Assembly (NCBI GenBank): GCA_021806645.1
Contig: JAJZQX010000007.1
Coordinates: 1 to 64,000 of the forward strand
Origin: Myxococcales bacterium
GTDB taxonomy: Bacteria; Myxococcota; Myxococcia; Myxococcales; Anaeromyxobacteraceae
Length of the DNA stretch: 64,000 nt
Direction: 5' to 3'
Shown here: positions 27,369-35,989 of the stretch, piece by piece
Layout of the letters: each line of letters begins with the position of its first letter
Numbering within the stretch: position 1 is the stretch's first letter
The notes under the pieces: model-generated
The model's database searches: none
Told to the model about the DNA's origin: nothing
Seen by the model: the letters and a program-made list of their open reading frames with translations, nothing else
Position numbers and translations under genes: made by a program

Positions 27369-28682
27369 TCAGAACCGCTGCTCGCAGCCGAGGGTGAAGG
27401 TGCCGTGCAGCCGCCACTCACCGGCCTGGAACTCCTGCCGTTCCAGGTTGGCGCCGGCGGAGAGCACCAGCGCCCGGCCGAGCCGCTTCCGGACCTCCAG
27501 CCCGGCCCGCCGCGAGCGGAGCCGCAGGATCTCGGCGGTCGGGATGGGCTGGTCCGGAGAGACGCCGGCCCCGGCGGTTGCCGAGAGGAAGGTGTCGCCG
27601 TCGTCGAGGTAGTAGCGGACCAGCAGCGACCCGGAGAGGGAGGAGCCGGCGACGCCGGGCGTCACGCTGGGACGGATCGTGAAGAGCCAGTCGCCGTGAT
27701 AGGCGCTCAGCGAGCCGGTCCAGATGGTCACCTCGCCGGCTGAGAACCGGAGGTGGCGCGCCCCGGCCGAGACCTCGAGGCCGGCCGGGAGCGACTGGTA
27801 GAGCTCGGCGCCGGCGCGGACGGCCGGGAAGATCGAGGCGGCCGACCCGCCGAGGTTCAGGTAGGCGTAGGTGCCGTCGCGGAAGCGCGGGTAGGCGTCC
27901 AGCTCCAGCTGGTAGCCGGTGGAGCCGAAGCGATCGGCCCGGTTGACCCGGAGGATGACCGAGCCCGGATCGAAGCGGTGCGTGGCGCTCACCGAGACCA
28001 GCCACCACGGGCTGAAGGTCCTGTCGAAGGTGTCGAGCGTCACCTCCACCGCGGCCCTGGAGCGCTGCGCCAGTTCATTCAGGTCGTCGCGCAGGCGGCG
28101 CGACGGCTGGTGGTCCGGGTCGACCTCCAGGGCGGCCTGGGCGGCGGCGAGCGCGCCGGCCACGTCCCCCTCCGACTTGAGGATCCGCGCCTTCCGGTAG
28201 AGCAGCCCGACGCTCCGCGGCCGCAGCGCCAGCCCTTCATCGCAGGCCCTGAGCGCCTCGCCTGGCCGCCCGGCCCACCACTCCAGGTCGGCCAGCGCCT
28301 CGCGGGCCTCGACGTTGGCCGGCTGGCGCGCCAGCACGTGGCCGAACGCCTCGCGCCCGGCCTCGTACTGGCCGTCCCAGGCGTGGAGCCGACCCAGGTG
28401 GATCCGGACGTCGTGGTCGTCGGGGCTGCGGGCCAGGGCCCGGCGGCAGAGGGCGCGCGCCTCCTCCCTCGTCTCCTTGGCGGAGAGCTTCAGGGCCTGG
28501 CGGAAGAGGGCGTCGGAGTCCTCCTCCTTGGCGGCGGCAGGTGCTGGCGCGGAGGCCGGCGCGGGGTCGGACTCGACGGCGAGCGCGCCCACCGGCCCGA
28601 GCAGCAGCCAGAGGGCGACGAGGCGAGCCGGGGGCGACCGGCCCCACGGGAGGGGTCGGCAATGTGGTGACGCTGCGCTCAT
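27369..28682 (-). CDS. YaiO-family outer-membrane beta-barrel protein with TPR domain
   Basis: A 437-aa exported protein; the ATG at 28682 overlaps the glycosyltransferase stop (ATGA). After a signal peptide and an Ala/Pro linker, residues about 55-205 are TPR units (for example RALARSPDDHDVRIHLGRLH). Residues about 215-437 are alternating beta strands with aromatic ends, finishing LHGTFTLGCEQRF, the typical final strand with a C-terminal Phe that marks outer-membrane barrels. The TPR-plus-barrel layout parallels exopolysaccharide export porins such as PgaA. Its operon with a GT2 synthase suggests it exports the polymer. Confidence 0.82.
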   Translation of the reverse strand: MSAASPHCRPLPWGRSPPARLVALWLLLGPVGALAVESDPAPASAPAPAAAKEEDSDALFRQALKLSAKETREEARALCRRALARSPDDHDVRIHLGRLHAWDGQYEAGREAFGHVLARQPANVEAREALADLEWWAGRPGEALRACDEGLALRPRSVGLLYRKARILKSEGDVAGALAAAQAALEVDPDHQPSRRLRDDLNELAQRSRAAVEVTLDTFDRTFSPWWLVSVSATHRFDPGSVILRVNRADRFGSTGYQLELDAYPRFRDGTYAYLNLGGSAASIFPAVRAGAELYQSLPAGLEVSAGARHLRFSAGEVTIWTGSLSAYHGDWLFTIRPSVTPGVAGSSLSGSLLVRYYLDDGDTFLSATAGAGVSPDQPIPTAEILRLRSRRAGLEVRKRLGRALVLSAGANLERQEFQAGEWRLHGTFTLGCEQRF

Positions 28683-30148
28683 CTCTCTCCTCCCGGCGCG
28701 GGCTTCGAATCGGTCGCCGGCGGGATCGCGCCCCGCCCTTCCGGCGGCGCCTGCCAGGAGGCGCTCCGTTCCATCCGGCCCCAGCGGCCGGGGCGGCGCA
28801 CCAGCCAGAGCAGCGTGGCCTGGAGCCGCCACCAGGCGGTCAGTTGCCGGTAGCCGAGGTTCTCCAGCACCATCGCCGCCATCAGGAGGCCCAGGTCGGC
28901 CGGGCGCTCGAAGGTGTGAAAGGCCATCTCCTCGAGCAGCAGCGCGCTGGCGGAGAGGAGCAGCCCCATGCCCATGGCGGCCAGCAGGAAGGCGAAGAAG
29001 GCCGGCCCGCTCAGGGTGCCCGACAGCGCCGCCACCACCATGAGGGCGAGCCCCACCAGCTCCACCAGGGGTCCCAGCGCCTCGAAGAGCAGCATCACCG
29101 GGAAGGCCAGCCAGCCGGCGGCGCCGCCGCGGCGGTGGAAGAGCAGCCTCCGGTTGGCGGCCAGGCTCTCCAGCAGCCCGCGCTGCCAGCGCATGCGCTG
29201 CGAGCGGAGCACCCGGAGCGACTCGGGCGCCTCGGTCCAGCAGATGGGGTCGGGCACGAAGACGATCCGGTAGGGCGTGCCGGCCAGCCGGTGGACGCGG
29301 TGGAGCCGGACCACCAGGTCCATGTCCTCGCCGACGGTGTCGGTGCGGTACCCGCCGGCCGCGATCACCGCCTCGCGCCGGAAGACGCCGAAGGCGCCCG
29401 AGATGATGAGCATGGCGTTGAGCGGCGACCAGCCCATGCGGCCGAAGAGGAAGGCGCGGAAGTACTCCACCACCTGGATGCGGGCCAGCCAGCTGCGCGG
29501 CATGCCCACCTCCTCCAGGAAGCCCTCCGACACCCGGCAGCCGTTGGCGATGCGGATGGTGCCGCCGCAGGCGACGGTGGTGGCGTCCTCCAGGAAGGGA
29601 CGGACCGCCAGGGTCAGGCTGTCGCGCTGGAGCACCGAGTCGGCGTCGACGATGCACACCAGCGGGCAGCGGGCCGAGTTGATGGCGGCGTTGAGGGCGT
29701 CGGCCTTGCCGCCGTTCTCCTTGTCGATGACCCGCAGGTTGCGGAAACGCGCCGAGCGGTACATGCCGAGCAGGCGCCGGGACGGGACCGAGATCCGGGT
29801 GGCCTCGGGGAAGGGGCGCAGGTCGAACTCCCGCTTCAGCACCTCCAGGGTCGAGTCCCTGGAGCCGTCGTTGACCACCACGATCTCGAAGGACGGGTAC
29901 TCCAGCTGGAGCAGCGACCAGATCGAGGCGACGATGGTCGCCTCCTCGTTGAAGGCCGGGACCAGCAGCGAGACGGGCGGCTCGAGGCCGGAGTAGGACT
30001 GCGGCAGCGCCGAGACCGAGCCGGCCTCTCCGCCACGCCTGATCACCCGGATCGCGATCAGGTCGAGCAGGATGTAGGTGAGCTGGAGCCCGATGAAGTA
30101 GGCGAGGAAGACCCACTGGACGGCGACCAGGAGCGGGGGCCCGGTCAC
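28679..30148 (-). CDS. Processive family 2 glycosyltransferase (polysaccharide synthase), membrane
   Basis: A 489-aa protein starting at a GTG that overlaps the HEAT-protein stop. One N-terminal helix (about 6-35) precedes the GT-A domain. Catalytic motifs are all seen: DGS (94-96), DAD (168-170), GED (273-275) and QRMRW (317-321), the last being the Q(Q/R)xRW signature of processive synthases such as PgaC, HasA and BcsA. Three or four membrane helices follow (about 345-440). It probably polymerises a sugar and moves the chain across the inner membrane. No PilZ domain is visible, so cyclic-di-GMP control is not evident. Confidence 0.9.
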   Translation of the reverse strand: MTGPPLLVAVQWVFLAYFIGLQLTYILLDLIAIRVIRRGGEAGSVSALPQSYSGLEPPVSLLVPAFNEEATIVASIWSLLQLEYPSFEIVVVNDGSRDSTLEVLKREFDLRPFPEATRISVPSRRLLGMYRSARFRNLRVIDKENGGKADALNAAINSARCPLVCIVDADSVLQRDSLTLAVRPFLEDATTVACGGTIRIANGCRVSEGFLEEVGMPRSWLARIQVVEYFRAFLFGRMGWSPLNAMLIISGAFGVFRREAVIAAGGYRTDTVGEDMDLVVRLHRVHRLAGTPYRIVFVPDPICWTEAPESLRVLRSQRMRWQRGLLESLAANRRLLFHRRGGAAGWLAFPVMLLFEALGPLVELVGLALMVVAALSGTLSGPAFFAFLLAAMGMGLLLSASALLLEEMAFHTFERPADLGLLMAAMVLENLGYRQLTAWWRLQATLLWLVRRPGRWGRMERSASWQAPPEGRGAIPPATDSKPAPGGER

Positions 30149-31227
30149 GGCAGCGTCTCCGCCAGCACGTGGGTGAGGATGTCGCGGGCGAAGCGGTCCT
30201 GGAGCTGCCCCCGCAGCCGGGAGAGCTCCTCCGGGTCGCCGAAGCGGCCGGAGAGGAGCGCCTGCGCCGCCCGGTAACGCACCCACCACTGCCGGTCGGC
30301 CAGCATGGTCAGGAGCAGGTCCAGCTGGGCCGGTCCGCCCAGGCGCCCGAGCGCGGTCGCCGCCTGGGTTCGCACCGGCCAGGCCGGGTGGCCGCAGAGC
30401 CGAACCACGTCGGGGAGCAGCTCCTCGCCGCGCGCCTGCTTCAGCGCCGCCGTGAGCACCTCGGGGACCTGGCTCGGGGCGAGGAGCCTCCGCACCACGT
30501 TCGCGGCCGCCCTCTCACCGAAGACCGAGAGGAGAGGCAGCAGCCGTCGCAGCTCGGCGATCTCGAGGCCTGGCACTTGGGCCGCGAAGGCGGCCGCCAG
30601 GGCCGTCATCTCGGCCTCCCCCAGATCGGCGTCGTGCAGCACGGCCGACACCTGCGCCAGCGGCCAGTCGGTGCGGCGGCGCAGGCGCCTCCAGAGCTCG
30701 GGAGTCGCGGCGGTCCGATCGACGTGGAAGAGGGCGCGCGCCGCGGCCAGGCAGATGGTCGAGCCGGGCTCGTCGAGGAACGGCCGGACCAGCTCGAAGT
30801 CATCCGGCTCGCCCAGGTGGCGGAGCGTCCGGAGCGCCAGCAGCCGGTCCTGCGCCCCGCGCCGGCGCAGCGCACGACGAGCGGCGGCGAGGGCGTCCAC
30901 GGCGTGGGCCACGCGGTTGAGCCCTTCGCGCGCCGTCCGGCCTCGGAGGCCGTCCTGAAGCTGGTTCCAGAGGAGCAGGACGCTCGCCTCGTCCTTCGGC
31001 GCCAGCGCCGGGACCTCGGGCGTCTCGCCCATGGCGGCCTGGTAGAGGATGGGCCGCCAGGTGTCGAGGCAGCGGAGGTGGCGCCGGTCGCGGCGCCGCT
31101 TCATGGCCCGCATCCAGGTCACCTGGAGCGCGAGCAGCACCGTCAGGCCGAGGCTCACCAGGCCGGCCGCGAACGCGATCCAGATGAGCGTCCCACTCTC
31201 GACCGAGGGCGCCAGGGCGGTGTTCAT
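30145..31227 (-). CDS. HEAT-repeat protein with N-terminal membrane helix
   Basis: A 360-aa protein. The ATG at 31227 gives MNTALAPSVES followed by a single membrane helix (LIWIAFAAGLVSLGLTVLLA, about residue 13-32) and a basic segment. The remainder is helical with HEAT-type repeats (for example CGHPAWPVRTQAATALGRLG and LADRQWWVRYRAAQALL). It precedes and overlaps the GT2 gene. A role as an inner-membrane scaffold for the synthase is inference from the operon only. Confidence 0.8.
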   Translation of the reverse strand: MNTALAPSVESGTLIWIAFAAGLVSLGLTVLLALQVTWMRAMKRRRDRRHLRCLDTWRPILYQAAMGETPEVPALAPKDEASVLLLWNQLQDGLRGRTAREGLNRVAHAVDALAAARRALRRRGAQDRLLALRTLRHLGEPDDFELVRPFLDEPGSTICLAAARALFHVDRTAATPELWRRLRRRTDWPLAQVSAVLHDADLGEAEMTALAAAFAAQVPGLEIAELRRLLPLLSVFGERAAANVVRRLLAPSQVPEVLTAALKQARGEELLPDVVRLCGHPAWPVRTQAATALGRLGGPAQLDLLLTMLADRQWWVRYRAAQALLSGRFGDPEELSRLRGQLQDRFARDILTHVLAETLP

Positions 31228-31264
31228 GGGGAGCGGGCGGGCCAGCGGCCAGGGCGGCCCGCCG

Positions 31265-31648
31265 TCACCCGGGTGGCAGGCCGAGCAACTCCCGGACGGT
31301 GGCCAGGAGCCGCTTGGCGTTGAAGGGCTTCTGCAGGTACTCGCGAACACCCAGCTCGCGGGCCTGGACCAGGTCGTCGGGAAGCTGGCGGGAGCTGAGC
31401 ATCAGCACCGGCACCCCCGACCACCGCGGTGCCCGACGCATGGCGGCCACCACCGAGAAGCCATCGGTGTAAGGCAGCATCACGTCGACCACGGCCACGT
31501 CGGGGGGTTCGCCCTGGGCGATGAGCGTGATGGCACGCCTCCCGTCGCTGACCACCGTGGGACTGAAGCCGGCCCGCCGGAAGATGGCCTCGAGCATCCC
31601 GGCGATGGTGGCGTCGTCCTCGACGATCAGGACACTGATGGACTTCAC
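31265..31648 (-). CDS. Single-domain response regulator (CheY-like receiver)
   Basis: A 127-aa receiver domain with no output domain. The GTG start at 31648 has gggagga upstream and puts the first strand (ISVLIVEDD) at the normal place. Acidic pocket D11/D12, phospho-acceptor D55 (VVDVMLP), and conserved K107 in LQKPF are present. It is the first gene of the leftward operon, 37 bp before the HEAT gene. It probably controls the synthase complex by protein contact rather than DNA binding. No sensor kinase is adjacent. Confidence 0.88.
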   Translation of the reverse strand: MKSISVLIVEDDATIAGMLEAIFRRAGFSPTVVSDGRRAITLIAQGEPPDVAVVDVMLPYTDGFSVVAAMRRAPRWSGVPVLMLSSRQLPDDLVQARELGVREYLQKPFNAKRLLATVRELLGLPPG

Positions 31649-31918
31649 GCGGCCGATTCCTCCCTGTGAGCGAACTCGCCCGAACCCCGAGCACCTCCAC
31701 GGATCCAACCTATACCCCGGTCATCCCGGAGAACGCTTGATTCCCCCGGGATACCCCACGGTCCCTCCGCGTGCGGGGCCGGAGGTTCAACGGCGGCTGC
31801 GCCGGCTTCAGCCCACCCCGGGGAGCGCGCGGTAGACGCTGGCGCGGGGCGCGTTGACGCGCCGACGGACGCGGGTCGAACTCACGACCGGACGTTAGCA
31901 CCTGCGGCCCACTCGCGT

Positions 31919-32566
31919 ATGATCCGGCCCGTGCTCCCGCTCCCGCTCCTCGCCGCGCTCACGCTGGCCGCCGCGCCTCCCGGCCTGGTGGACGTGGGCG
32001 CGCGGCTCCCCGACGCCGTGCTCGACATCCGCTACGCCACCGCCGCCAACCTGACCGGCCGGCCGCTCTACCCGGTGGCCCGCTGCCTGCTGCGCCCGGA
32101 GGTGGCCGACCGGCTCACCCGGGCAGCGGTGGCGCTGCGTCGGCAGGGCTTCCGCCTGGTGCTCTTCGACTGCTACCGGCCGCTCTCGGTGCAGCGCGAA
32201 CTCTGGAAGGTGATGCCGAGGCGGGGCTTCGTCGCCGATCCCGCCACCGGCTCCCACCACAACCGGGGCGCCGCGGTGGACCTCTCGCTCGCCGACCAGG
32301 CCGGGACGCCGGTGGAGATGCCGACCGGCTTCGACGCCTTCGAGCCGCGAGCCCGCGCCTGGGCCACCAAGGGGGTGACGCTCGCCGCTCGCCGCCACCG
32401 CGACGCCCTGCGCGCGGCCATGAACGCCGCCGGCTTCGCCGTGAACCCCATGGAGTGGTGGCACTTCGACGCCCCCGGCGCGGCGGCGCTGCCGCTCCTC
32501 GACGTGCCGCTCGACGGCTCGCTCGCCCGGTCGGCCGGCCGGCCATCACCGCGAGCCGGGCCGTGA
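31919..32566 (+). CDS. VanX-type D-Ala-D-Ala dipeptidase (peptidase M15)
   Basis: A 215-aa protein with an N-terminal signal-like segment (LPLPLLAALTLAAAPPG). Zinc-site residues of the M15D family are visible: SHHNRGAAVD (112-121, with H114 and D121 as ligands) and the EWWH motif (catalytic E179, ligand H182). The segment FDCYRPLSVQRELW is also typical. In glycopeptide-resistant bacteria VanX hydrolyses D-Ala-D-Ala. Here, with no vanH or vanA nearby, recycling of peptidoglycan dipeptides is more likely. The stop overlaps the start of a DNA methylase gene. Confidence 0.88.
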   Translation: MIRPVLPLPLLAALTLAAAPPGLVDVGARLPDAVLDIRYATAANLTGRPLYPVARCLLRPEVADRLTRAAVALRRQGFRLVLFDCYRPLSVQRELWKVMPRRGFVADPATGSHHNRGAAVDLSLADQAGTPVEMPTGFDAFEPRARAWATKGVTLAARRHRDALRAAMNAAGFAVNPMEWWHFDAPGAAALPLLDVPLDGSLARSAGRPSPRAGP

Positions 32567-34293
32567 CCGCCGGAAGCCGCCACCTCCTCGCACCGGACGA
32601 CTCGGAGCTGGAGCGGCGGTGCGCGGTGGCGCTGGCCGGCCAGCGCGGCGCCTTCTTCACCCCCGCGCCCGAGGCCCGGTTGCTGGTCGCCTTCTCGCTG
32701 GCGCAGCTCAGCGCGCGGCGCGGCGGGCCGGCCCCGGCGGCGGCGCTGGCCGCGCTCCTCTCCGGGCGGCCGTCGAAGGCGCTGGGGCGGGCGCTCGACG
32801 GCACTCGGGTGCTCGACCCGACCTGCGGCGCCGGCGCCCTGCTGGTGGCGGCGGAGGCGCTGGCTCGGCTCCACGGGGCGCGCCTGCGGCTCTTCGGCCT
32901 CGACGTGGCGCCGCTCGCCGTGCGGACCGCCACGGCGAGGCTCGCCGCCATCGACGCCACCGCCACGCTTCGGCGGGCCGACGCCGTCACCGCCCGCTGG
33001 CCGGCCGCGGATCTGGTCATCGGCAACCCGCCCTTCCTGCGCCACGAGTCGCTCCCGGCCGCGCAGAAGGCGCGCGCCGCCAGGCGGAGCGGGCTCCCGC
33101 GCCAGGCCGACCTCTCCGCCCACCTGGCCGCGCTGGCGCTGCGCCACGCGCCAGTGGTCGGACTGGTGCTGCCTCGCGCGCTCGGCACCAGCCGGTCGGC
33201 CGCGCCGCTCTGGGCCCTGGCGGCGGCAGGCGGCGGCTTCACGCTGCGGCTCCGCTCCGGCGCCGCCGGCAGCTTCGCCGCCTCCGTCGACACCTGGCTC
33301 ACCTGCTGGGTGGAGGGGGCGACCGACCGCCCTCCGGTGGAGGCCGACGTCCCCCTCGACGCCCTCACCGACGCCGAGCTGGTCGCTGTCGCCGCGCCCC
33401 CCGGTGCGCCCGGCCCGGCCCGGCTCCGTCACTCGGCCGACAGCGCCGCGCCGCCCGCGTCGGTGGCGCTCTCCACTATCTGCGCGGTCCGCTTCGGGAT
33501 GAAGACCGGCTGCAACGAGTACTTCCACCTCGCGCCGCTCGGCGGTGGCCGCTACCGCTCGGCGCTGCTGGGCGAGGTGGCGCTCGAGCCGGGCGACGTG
33601 GCGCCGCTGCTCTTCTCGCTCAAGGAGGCGCGGGCGCCGGAGCGGTGCGAGCCGTCGCGCCTGCTCTTCCGGCCGGCCGGAGCGCCCTCGCGCGCCGCGC
33701 TGGCCTGGATCGCCCGCGGCGAGGAGGCGGGCGTCCACCGCCGGCCCACCTGCGCCGGCCGCACGCCCTGGTGGCGGGTGGCGCCCGGGCGCGAACCGGC
33801 GCCGCTGCTCTACCCGGCCAAGCTGGGGGCGCGGGCCTTCGCCGTGGTGAACGAGGCGGCGCTGCTGGAGGACAAGAAGTGGCACGCCCTCTTCCCGATC
33901 GACGTGGAGCCGTGGCTGCTCTCGCTGGTGCTGTCGGCCACGCCGGTGCGGCTCGCCGTCGACGAGGGGGCGCGGCAGCTGACCGGCGCGCAGGCGATCG
34001 CCGACGTGGACTGCCGCGTGCTGGCGGCGGCGCCGGTGCCGTCGCGCCAGGCGCTGGCGGAGATCGCGAGGCCGCTCGCGGCGTTGCGAGGGCTGCTGGC
34101 CGGGGACGAGGTGACCACCGATCTGGCCGCCATGCTGGCGAGGCCGGCGCAGCGCGAGCTCGACCGGCTGGTGGGCGGCGCCATGGGGCTCACGCTCCGT
34201 GACGTGGAGCGGCGGCGCGCGGCGCTGCGGGCCCGGGTGGCGGCCCGGCTGGGCCACGGTGCGGCGGTGAGGGCGAGGGTGGCGGCCCGATGA
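32563..34293 (+). CDS. Orphan N6-adenine DNA methyltransferase, Eco57I/TaqI-like
   Basis: A 576-aa protein starting at a GTG that overlaps the dipeptidase stop. The SAM-binding motif I is DPTCGAG (85-91) and the catalytic motif IV is NPPF (155-158), which mark gamma-type N6-adenine methylases. The N-terminus begins QRGAFFTPAPEARL, the QxGxxxTP-like signature of these enzymes. Downstream, VRFGMKTGCNEYF (about 308-320) resembles the GxKTGxNxxF motif of the TaqI/Eco57I target-recognition region. No restriction endonuclease or other defence gene lies next to it. The target sequence is unknown. Confidence 0.82.
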   Translation: MTAGSRHLLAPDDSELERRCAVALAGQRGAFFTPAPEARLLVAFSLAQLSARRGGPAPAAALAALLSGRPSKALGRALDGTRVLDPTCGAGALLVAAEALARLHGARLRLFGLDVAPLAVRTATARLAAIDATATLRRADAVTARWPAADLVIGNPPFLRHESLPAAQKARAARRSGLPRQADLSAHLAALALRHAPVVGLVLPRALGTSRSAAPLWALAAAGGGFTLRLRSGAAGSFAASVDTWLTCWVEGATDRPPVEADVPLDALTDAELVAVAAPPGAPGPARLRHSADSAAPPASVALSTICAVRFGMKTGCNEYFHLAPLGGGRYRSALLGEVALEPGDVAPLLFSLKEARAPERCEPSRLLFRPAGAPSRAALAWIARGEEAGVHRRPTCAGRTPWWRVAPGREPAPLLYPAKLGARAFAVVNEAALLEDKKWHALFPIDVEPWLLSLVLSATPVRLAVDEGARQLTGAQAIADVDCRVLAAAPVPSRQALAEIARPLAALRGLLAGDEVTTDLAAMLARPAQRELDRLVGGAMGLTLRDVERRRAALRARVAARLGHGAAVRARVAAR

Positions 34294-34324
34294 GCCGTGA
34301 CGCTCGGGGGGGCCGGGCTCGCCC

Positions 34325-35872
34325 CTACGGCCCCGCCCGCCTGAGCCTTCCGGCCAGCCGCAGCGCGTCCTCGTTGACCCCGGCGGTGAGCGTCCGGCCC
34401 TTGTCGCCGGCCACCATCTTGTCGATGGCGGCGGCCGCCGCGGTCCCGCTGGCCCCCAGCGGCGCGCGGCGCGCCAGCCAGTCGAGTCCCAGCACCGCGT
34501 GGTAGCGGGCGGCCAGCTCGGCGTCGGTCTGGACCGGCTTCACCAGGGCCTCCACCAGCGCGCCGGCCTGCCCGGCGTCACCGGCCCGCCCGACCTCCAG
34601 CGCGGCACGGCCACGGACCGCGGGGTTGGGATCCCCGAGCTTGCCCGACCAGCAGCTCGCCGCCCCGGCGCAGGCCTTGGCGGCGTCGAGCCGCGCCACC
34701 ATCCCCTCCAACATCGCCTTGCGGGTGGCCGGGCAGCCGGCGGCGCAGCGGCTGGCCGCGCCGGCCACCAGCGGACGCTCCGCCTCCCCGCCGATGAGCG
34801 AGAGGGCGTCTAGCGGACCATCGCGAGCGTCGAGGTCGCCGCTGGTGGCGGCGGCCCGGAGCGGAACCAGCGCGGAGGCGTCGCCGATGCGGGCCAGCGC
34901 CTCGGCGTACCGGTCACGCGCGTTGGGATCCTTCGACCTGGCCAGCAGCGCGCCGATGGGGGCCACGCCCTGCACGGCGCGCAGCCGCCCCAGCGACTCG
35001 GCGGCGAAGACGCGGACGAAGAGCTGGGCGGCCGGCTCCGGGTCGGTGTAGCCGAGCGCCGTGAGCAGCGCCGGGATCGCCCCGGGGCCGCCCACGTCGC
35101 CGAGCAGCTGCGCCGCCTTGGCCCGCAGCGCCGCGGGGTGGACTCCCTTCGACGAGGCCCAGCGCGAGAGCTCGGCGTCCTTCCCCTCCACCACCGCCGC
35201 CAGCGGTGCCGACATCGGCCTCCCCAGCTGCGAGGCCGCGAACGCCGCCTCGGCGAAGAAGAAGGCCCCCGGCCGCTCCAGGTAGAGCATCTTCAAGATG
35301 GTCGGGATGGCCCGCGGATCGCCGATCCGTCCGAGCGCCAGCAGCGCCTTCCTGATGGCGAACGGCTCCCCCTGCTCGTCGTTGACCACCGTCAGGAGCG
35401 GCGCGACGCCGGCCGGATCGCCGATGGCACCGAGCGCGTCGATGGCGGCCACCTGCGTGAAGGGGTCGCTGGAGCCGGTGAGCTTGCCCAGCACCCCGAT
35501 GGCCTCGCGGGCGCGCAGCACGCCGAGCGCGGTGGCGATCTTCTGGTTGGCGTCGTTGACGTCGCGCTCCGGCTTCCCGGAGAGGTCGAGCGCCTCCATG
35601 AGCGGCTTCACCGCTCCCTGGTCGCCGATCTCGCCGAGGATCAGGGCCGCCTCGGCGCGCGCCCTGGGGGCCTGCTTGAGCACCTCGAGGAGCGGCTTCA
35701 CCGCCGCCTTCCGGTCGCCAGGCGCGGTGCGGGCCTGCTGCAGCGCCGCCAGCTTCTCGTCGGTCCGGTTGCGCGAGGCGGCCCGCTCCGCCCACCCCTC
35801 GGCGTCCTTGGGATCGAAGCAGGCGGTGAGCAGGGCGAGCGCGGCGAAGGCGACGAGGTGGACGTGACGCAT
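34325..35872 (-). CDS. HEAT-repeat lipoprotein
   Basis: A 515-aa protein. The ATG at 35872 opens a lipoprotein signal with lipobox LLTAC (cysteine near residue 17). The mature protein is built from HEAT/PBS-lyase-like repeats, for example IDALGAIGDPAGVAPLLTVV and LLALGRIGDPRAIPTI, which form a superhelical binding surface. Four cysteines (CAAGC, KACAGAASC) cluster near residues 400-440. It probably binds another envelope protein. The upstream region is shared with fmt, transcribed in the opposite direction. Confidence 0.82.
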   Translation of the reverse strand: MRHVHLVAFAALALLTACFDPKDAEGWAERAASRNRTDEKLAALQQARTAPGDRKAAVKPLLEVLKQAPRARAEAALILGEIGDQGAVKPLMEALDLSGKPERDVNDANQKIATALGVLRAREAIGVLGKLTGSSDPFTQVAAIDALGAIGDPAGVAPLLTVVNDEQGEPFAIRKALLALGRIGDPRAIPTILKMLYLERPGAFFFAEAAFAASQLGRPMSAPLAAVVEGKDAELSRWASSKGVHPAALRAKAAQLLGDVGGPGAIPALLTALGYTDPEPAAQLFVRVFAAESLGRLRAVQGVAPIGALLARSKDPNARDRYAEALARIGDASALVPLRAAATSGDLDARDGPLDALSLIGGEAERPLVAGAASRCAAGCPATRKAMLEGMVARLDAAKACAGAASCWSGKLGDPNPAVRGRAALEVGRAGDAGQAGALVEALVKPVQTDAELAARYHAVLGLDWLARRAPLGASGTAAAAAIDKMVAGDKGRTLTAGVNEDALRLAGRLRRAGP

Positions 35873-35989
35873 GCTGGAGCCCCCTTTGCACGGAGGATAG
35901 TACCCCGCCCGCCGCCGGTTGGGCCACGGGACGGGACGCTCGGGAGGGGCGCTCGACCGGCCGCCGCCTTCCGCGTATATGCAACGCCC

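Noticed and set aside
27369-30116. A continuous 915-residue minus-strand frame across the YaiO-type and GT2 genes
   Set aside because: Only the part from 28682 leftward is the YaiO-type protein; the earlier part is out of frame with the GT2 enzyme, which has all catalytic motifs in the other frame.
31841-31900. A tRNA-like gggtcgaactc segment before the dipeptidase gene
   Set aside because: No acceptor stem, anticodon arm or second half could be built around it.
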